From Sporobolomyces roseus (Eukaryota > Basidiomycota > Microbotryomycetes > Sporidiobolales > Sporidiobolaceae): DNA of 64,000 nt. Made by a program: the position numbers and the translations under genes. Shown here in pieces: positions 58,577 through 64,000 of this stretch. Location of the stretch: the NCBI GenBank assembly GCA_016617785.1, contig JADILM010000012.1, positions 1 to 64,000 on the forward strand, read 5' to 3'. Below the pieces are notes generated by a model. That model did not search any database, was not told the DNA's origin, and saw only the letters and a program-made list of their open reading frames with translations. Positions within the stretch are counted from its first letter, which is position 1. Every line of letters begins with the position of its first letter.

Positions 58577-60852
58577 TTAGTTGACGATAATCGATGGTGC
58601 TAATCCAATCATGTTACTTCCTACATCCGTCGCAAAGTAGACGTCTAGATGGAGAAAAAGAAGGGTCAGCAATCAGAGTGAGTAGCGAGAATGAGGAGAA
58701 AGAGAGCTTACTCTTGAGGAAAACTGCACCGACTAGCCATTCATTCACTCCTCCGATCGTACCACTCGAGATGCCAGATACGCAATCGCCCATGAGATCA
58801 TCAGTGACTGGTAAGAAAGTCAAGTCGGAGGGTTGGATGTTGAATGCAGTTCCAGCGAAAGTCAAGGATAAAGTCGCATTCGTCGTGCAAGGGAGAGTGA
58901 AGCCTGGAAGGGATCGAAGGTCTCAGCTTCAGAGATCTGAGGAAGAGAGTTGAGAGGCAGTAGAGTAGAGCCGACTCACCTCCTTGTCCGTCAGATTTCG
59001 CACCGGGAATCGCAGCGTGAATAGCTTCGGCGTCGGGAGCAGGAGCGATCAAGAGAGTTGTGCCCTGTGCGAGAGAGCGTGTGAGGGCTTACTACGGTGA
59101 AGAAGGGCAGAGAGTGTAAGCTCACGGTATCGAGAATAGCAGTACGACCAGTCAAACCGATAGAAACTCCATCTACCGCAACTTCATCCATTGCTCCTTC
59201 CCAGAATCTATACATCGGCTTTCAGAGTCAGCTATCAGATCAACGTAGAGAAGGGAAAAGATGGACTTACCCTTGAGTGTTGACGTTAGGGAACTCTGTC
59301 AAATTTCCACTGTATTTCGTAGCGTCGACGCCTCCAAACGTGATCTCACCATCATTGTCTCCATCACTCAAACGAGCAAGATGATAGCCCATTTGAGCAG
59401 AAGCTACTTTTCCTTCAGCTGCTAATTGTTCGATTGGAGTAGGTACACCTTCCTGGTTTGCGAGAATCGATTGAGCTAATCCCATCAAACCATCCTGATT
59501 ACACCCTCGTGGTCAGCGAGAGAGAAAGATAAGAAGGAGTAGAGCGAGGACATACAAAGGGAACGGAGGGATCACTGAAATCGGCAGATTCTTGTGTAAC
59601 CGCTCCGAATTTGAACGAGGTGAGTTTGAGACCAGCGATCATGGCATCGTCAATAACGGTAGTTCCAGCGACATCTCCAGTACCGTAAGTGACAGTGAAA
59701 GGTTTCGTCGTGTCCTGGAAAGTACCAGAGATCTCGGGTCCAATCGCAGTGTGTCCTCCGCAACCTGAATTCGAATGAGATTAATCAGTAAGAGCGACAG
59801 AACGACAAGGATTTGTGATGCTCACCGGTACAAGCAGTCGAAGGGATCCAGAAGTCTGAGAGTAGGGAAAGCCTGAGTACGAGAGAAGAAAGGCAGCGAG
59901 ACGAGTGAGAAGCTTACCTGCACTTCCGCTGTCCATCAAGACTCGGAACTTGGTGTTCTCCTCTCCAATCTCGACAGTCGCAAAGTAGCCTGATTAAAGA
60001 GTTTCATCAGCGATCGTCAAGAACGAGAAGAGAAAGGAAGTCTAGCTCACCGACATCGTTCGCTTCAATAGCCAATCCGAGAGAGTTGATAGCGGTAGGA
60101 TCGCTCGCAGGGGTGATCCTATTCGTCGAAGCTGCCTCCAAGTCGATCTCACTGTATCCATCTTGCGTGTTGTCTCCTTTCGGAGGTCTCGGTTCATTGA
60201 AAGTCGAATTCGAGTTCGCTTCCCTACTCTTCGCGATCGTCTCCCCTACAGACCCACTCACTCCATAACGAGCCATTCCAATCCCTCCTGGAGCGGGTAA
60301 AGTAGTTATTGAAGTGTTTGCTCGGAGTTCCCGATCGTTCGAAAGGATTCGAGAGAGTCGATTTTGAATTCGTTGAACTGTTTCAGTCGCTCCCGCTAAA
60401 GCTACTCCTCCAAGCCATCGTTTCTCCTTCGTTGTCGAATCTTCGGAGGAGGAAGGAGTAGAGGTAATCTCCCATCGTTTGACCATTTTGTGGGCCATTT
60501 CAACATCGGCATCTTCACCCAAAGATCGTTTAGTCATTCTAGCATGTCGTTTCACTCCTCGATGAATGTGCTGCTGGAGAAGGACTTGTGGATGGAGGTG
60601 TGTGTTTTTGTCGCTACGAGTGGTGAGGCGAGTGAGGGAAAGGTGAGAAGAGGATTCGATGAAGGGAGAAGTGTTTGATCGTCGAGAATGCTGTTTCTTC
60701 GAGGAACGACGGGTACGCTGAGAGCGGAGGTGAGGAGCTTGACGTTTGAGCTTTTGAGAGCCGACGGTTGAAGCAGAAGTAGATTCGGTTGTTGCGGCGA
60801 GAGCGAGGAGGGGAGTTGCGAAGAAAGCGAGGAGCAAGGTTGAGGGATGCAT
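58577..60852 (-). CDS. secreted pepsin-like aspartic protease with long polybasic prodomain
   Basis: About nine exons. The start MHPSTLLLAFFATPLLALAA gives a signal peptide; an in-frame Met six codons upstream lies next to an acceptor-like TGTACAG. The prodomain is about 260 residues, far longer than the usual 50-100. It is Ser/Arg/His-rich with many dibasic sites (QKLKRQ, RTRRSS, GVKRHA, MTKRSL, KMVKRW, KEKRWL). The catalytic domain begins GYFATVEIGEENTKFRVLMD and continues SGSADFWIPSTACTGCGGH. The first active Asp is in MDSGSA, the flap Tyr is in VTYGTGDVAG, and the second Asp is in ILDTGTTLLIAP, split by an intron. DGLMGLAQSILANQ and GEITFGGVD are further pepsin-family A1 landmarks, and C-terminal VNEWLVGAVFLKDVYFATDV matches the usual end. 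No GPI or membrane tail is seen, so it is probably secreted or vacuolar. Confidence 0.9.
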
Positions 60853-61539
60853 GATACTGTACACCCTCATCGACTCGTTAGCACTGATATCGCTGTCAAA
60901 AGTGAGAAGATCGAGAACCTACGAAGACCGGCTTCGGAGAGAGAAAGATTCAAGATGAGGAGTTGATAATGAAGTGTTGCGAGAGTGCTGGGAGAGCAGA
61001 GCTGTATCTCCATCGCACTATCAGCTTATCCTCGTACATCGATAGTGGGAGGGAGACGCACAATGACAGCGCTGCTGTGTTGGAAATGAATATGAGATGA
61101 AACGAAGGAGGGAAAGATGAAGCGGTACCGGCCGCTGTTGGAGAACTTGGAAAGAATACGGAAGCAGGAGGGAGCACGAGGGAAGAGAAGCGGAAGCAGA
61201 GGCAGATCGAGAGGTAGTGAGGACTGAGACCGACAGAATAAGTTGAACGAAGAAGCCATTTCGATTTGGGCCGGACGTCGAAAAAGCAAGGGAAAGCATG
61301 CGGGTCAAGATCAAGCCGGGTCGATCAGTCATACAGTATTCTCTTGACCACTGCTGCGAAGGAAAAGAGTGAGAGGAAACGTGATCGAACTTTGAAGGGA
61401 GAAGGCGAATCTCCTCCCTCGTCAGTCGTTTCAAATCCTTGGAAGCAGTTTGATCGCTCGCCTCTCCCTTGGCCTTTTCAATGAGTCGAGTGAGTCGAGT
61501 AAGTCGTGAATAGATAGTAATTGACAATGAGAATCCCGT
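60853..61539. other. intergenic region between two minus-strand genes
   Basis: Nearly 690 bp holding the protease promoter and the 3' flank of DUS3. A minus-strand frame at 61021-61527 begins with repeated LTRLTRLIEKAKG but degrades into low-complexity Ser/Leu sequence and has no domain. It is left unannotated. Confidence 0.45.
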
Positions 61540-64000
61540 TCAACCTTGAGCTTCTGGATCTGCCGAAGCTGCTTTGTGCTGTGAACCGCGAGAATGGATC
61601 AGCTTCTGACGACATCACTGATCAAACTCTATCCCCAACTCACCTTTGGCGTAAAGTTCCAATCATCAGGCGGAACTCCCAAGAACATGTTTGTGATTTT
61701 AACCCAATCATTCGCTTGATCACTCGCCAACAAAGTCTACTCCCCATCTCTCATCAGAATCAACTCCTTAGAACAGTGAGGGGCGGTGCTTACCTCGAGT
61801 TGATCACGACCTTTGAAAGGTAAAGTTCTATCGTTCATTTGAGCTGGGAAACGTTCGAGTAATCCAACCGGAACGTAACGATGAGTGAACGATAATGATT
61901 CGCAAACGAATCGTCGTGTCTTGTTGATTCCAATTTGATCCGAACCCTTTACATGAGAGAGGAGAGTGAGTGGATTGAAGGAGAGAGAGGCAGAAGAAAA
62001 TAAGCTTACCCAATGCTCGAGTCCGTAATCGCATAACTTGCCGACCATGTCGAGTCGTTCTCGTGATGAGATATCCCCTGTAAGGAAGATTGGAAGTAAC
62101 TATCAGTCAAGCTCGAGAGAAAGAGATAGTTAGAATCGAGTCAACTCACAATCCCTTCTCTCCTTGATTTCCGAAAAGATCCAAGGCTGTCCTCATCCCT
62201 TTATAGTCAGTACATCTAATGAACTGAGCTTGAAACGGATGACTGACCTTGATGAGCGCTCCCCTCGCAATCATGATTCCATCGACTCCACTCTCCTCCA
62301 TCTTCTCATAATAAGTCCTATAATCATAAGCGTCTCCATTCCCAAAGATCGGAATAGGTTTGATTCCTTCATCTTCTGCATGATCTCTCAATACTTTCAC
62401 ACATTCCCCAATATCTGCGATATTCGGTAAGCGAGTCAGCGGGAGAAACGAAGAGGAGGGGAGAGAAGGAGGAAAGGGTACATTTATAATCTGCTAGATT
62501 CTTGTAGCGTTGTTGACGGGATCTTCCATGCATCTACGCTCCAGCAACCTGCTCTCAGTCTCATCGATTCGGGAGGGAGTGCGAGAGGGAGTGAAGCGTA
62601 CAGTAATCCCTTGAATTCCCCATTCAGTCTGTAACCTCGGCATCAACTTGTGAGCAATCGGATCCTTATTCGTAATCCCCGTTCTAATCTTGATCGTCAA
62701 TGGGATCTCCCCCAACGCTTGACTCATTCCAATCAAACTCTTGCCTAATTTCGTTGCGTGCGAGAGAAGCGCTGAACCGGCTCCTTTATTGAATACTAGG
62801 TCGATCGGACATCCACAATTGACATCTAGGATCGACAGGGTCAGTAAGGAGATGGGAGACAAGTAGGGAGCAGGGAGGAAAACGAACCGAGGAAATCGAT
62901 ATCTGCATTTCGAACGATAGCTTCTGCAGCGGGAACGAGGACTTGAGGTTTCGACCCTGTGATTTGTACTCCAAACATCTTCTCACTTGGATGTCTGTAT
63001 CGCTCTTCCTCTGCCGATCAGCTTTCCTGTCTTTGAATCCGGATCGCAAAGGAGAGAAAGCGTACCTTCTAACGAGAGACCATTCATTCGCGTTGCCCGT
63101 CAAAAACTCCTGAGCCAATCCCATCTCTGAACAAGTGATATCTAATCCGTTTTCGACACATAATCGACGGAAAGGAAGGTTGCCGACTGTAGTGAGAGGA
63201 GCCATGTAGAGTTTTCCACGGAAATCAAGTTGACGCTTTTCGGAGGCTCGGATGGGTGCTAGGTCGGGAACGAAGGAGCGAGAGGGATGAGAATCGATGT
63301 CGGTAGAGTTTGAGGTAGAAGTCGAGGGAGTAGCGTCGGTGGTAGGGGTCGAAGTTGAGGGCTCAACGATGGGTTCCTCAGGTTTCGATTCCTCTTTCTT
63401 CTCTTCTCCATTCCTATCCCGTTTGTTCCCACGACCTTTACCCTTCCCATTGTCTTCTCGTGTATCGAGTGGTTCACCAATACTCTTCAAATAAGCATGA
63501 CTAATTGGGAATTTCGCCTCGAGCTGTATGAAACGATATCAGTGATCGACGTCTTAGATTCCGTAGAGAGTGAAGAGATTCGAAACATACCTCTGCTTTC
63601 CCACCTCCTCTGATCTGTTTGATAGTTTGAGTACTAACGAAATTCTTCTCATTCATATAACTCAACTTCTTCGTTCCTTCCCCTGACTCTCTCTCCCTCT
63701 TCTCAACCTTCTCCTTATCTTCCACCAACTCCCATCCACACCCTAGAAATCCCTCCCCTTCTCCAACTTTCCTGATGTGACTAGAGCCATAACGACATTT
63801 GAAACCGAATGGACATTTCCCGAGTGATTCGAATACTGGACATGAATGGGGAGTTTCGATAGGAGTTAGATCGGAAGAGGAGGTAGGAGTAGCGTGAAGG
63901 ATATCGGGTTGACGAGTAGACATGTAGCGAGATAGATCGTGATCGAGTTTGCAATGGGGTCTTTCGCAAACTTTACCTTGAGTCAAAAGGTTACAGATAT
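61540..64000 (-). CDS. DUS3: tRNA-dihydrouridine synthase 3 (5' end beyond the window)
   Basis: The minus-strand gene runs off the right edge, so the N-terminus is missing. The visible start has two CCCH zinc fingers: C-x8-C-x4-C-x3-H ([10 protein letters not shown] region) and C-x8-C-x5-C-x5-H ([20 protein letters not shown]), as in eukaryotic DUS3. A Glu/Lys/Thr-rich linker follows. The TIM-barrel flavoprotein begins [20 protein letters not shown]. The catalytic Cys lies in [20 protein letters not shown]. Other family landmarks are [29 protein letters not shown], the HGRSRQQRY turn, [20 protein letters not shown] and [20 protein letters not shown]. It reduces uridine in the variable loop region (position 47) of cytosolic tRNAs using FMN and NADPH. 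Short introns interrupt the barrel; the last exon encodes [12 protein letters not shown] before the stop at 61540-61542. Confidence 0.92.

Noticed and set aside
61021..61527. Minus-strand 168-codon frame upstream of the protease
   Set aside because: Starts with a short repeat then turns into low-complexity sequence; better explained as intergenic DNA.
1..64000. tRNA genes, CRISPR arrays, rRNA and intact transposons
   Set aside because: No B-box-like GGTTCGANTCC in a tRNA-like setting, no regularly spaced identical repeats, and no transposase, integrase or reverse-transcriptase motifs were found by reading both strands.

Overview
The window looks like nuclear DNA of a basidiomycete fungus. 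Most genes are broken by several short introns (about 50-75 bp, GT..AG, often with CTGAC/CTAAC-like branch sites), promoters are CT-rich, base composition is balanced, and the recognisable proteins (CM1 microtubule-nucleation factor, Pho85-type cyclin, Kch1, twin-CX9C complex I subunit, MON2, DUS3, secreted pepsin) are fungal. A red-yeast or smut-like member of Pucciniomycotina is my best guess, but this is inference from gene style only. No rRNA, tRNA, CRISPR array or intact transposon was recognised.

Layout. Positions 1-5487 hold no gene I can support. They carry a decayed tandem array of about 300-bp units (1650-3330) and two near-perfect or perfect palindromes. A coiled-coil gene fragment with an in-frame stop follows (5488-5830, -). 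Next come a Kch1/Prm6 potassium-transporter family gene (6122-8727, +), a large CM1 coiled-coil protein of the microtubule-organising centre (8986-13450, -), a polybasic secreted protein (13953-15011, +) and a BCH/Sec14-RhoGAP protein (15396-17719, -). A 3.4-kb gene-poor stretch precedes a Pho85-type G1 cyclin (21115-22426, +). A small GPI-type cell-surface protein (23631-24649, -), an NDUFS5-like complex I subunit (24863-25916, +), a WDR44/Dgr2-type WD40 protein (26410-30152, +), an acidic coiled-coil protein (30500-31367, +), a proline-rich coiled-coil protein (31441-34100, -) and a Golgi-type DXD glycosyltransferase (34900-38095, -) follow.

After another gene-poor stretch (38096-40254) come a small CRIB-domain protein (40255-41169, -), a tandem pair of paralogous genes of unknown function (41479-43469 and 43649-45898, +), an unrecognised gene (about 46038-47187, -), a SARAF homologue (47443-48491, -), MON2 (48857-55619, +), a basic nuclear-looking protein (55774-58346, -), a secreted aspartic protease with a very long polybasic prodomain (58577-60852, -) and the 3' part of DUS3 (61540 to beyond 64000, -).

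No operon-like logic or defence island is visible; this is ordinary eukaryotic chromosome. Several genes belong to polarity, cytoskeleton and secretory traffic (RhoGAP, CRIB effector, CM1 factor, WDR44-type protein, MON2, Golgi glycosyltransferase, secreted protease), but I see no evidence that they are functionally clustered. Exon boundaries were placed by eye from reading frame and splice consensus. They are firm where protein families anchor them and tentative elsewhere.
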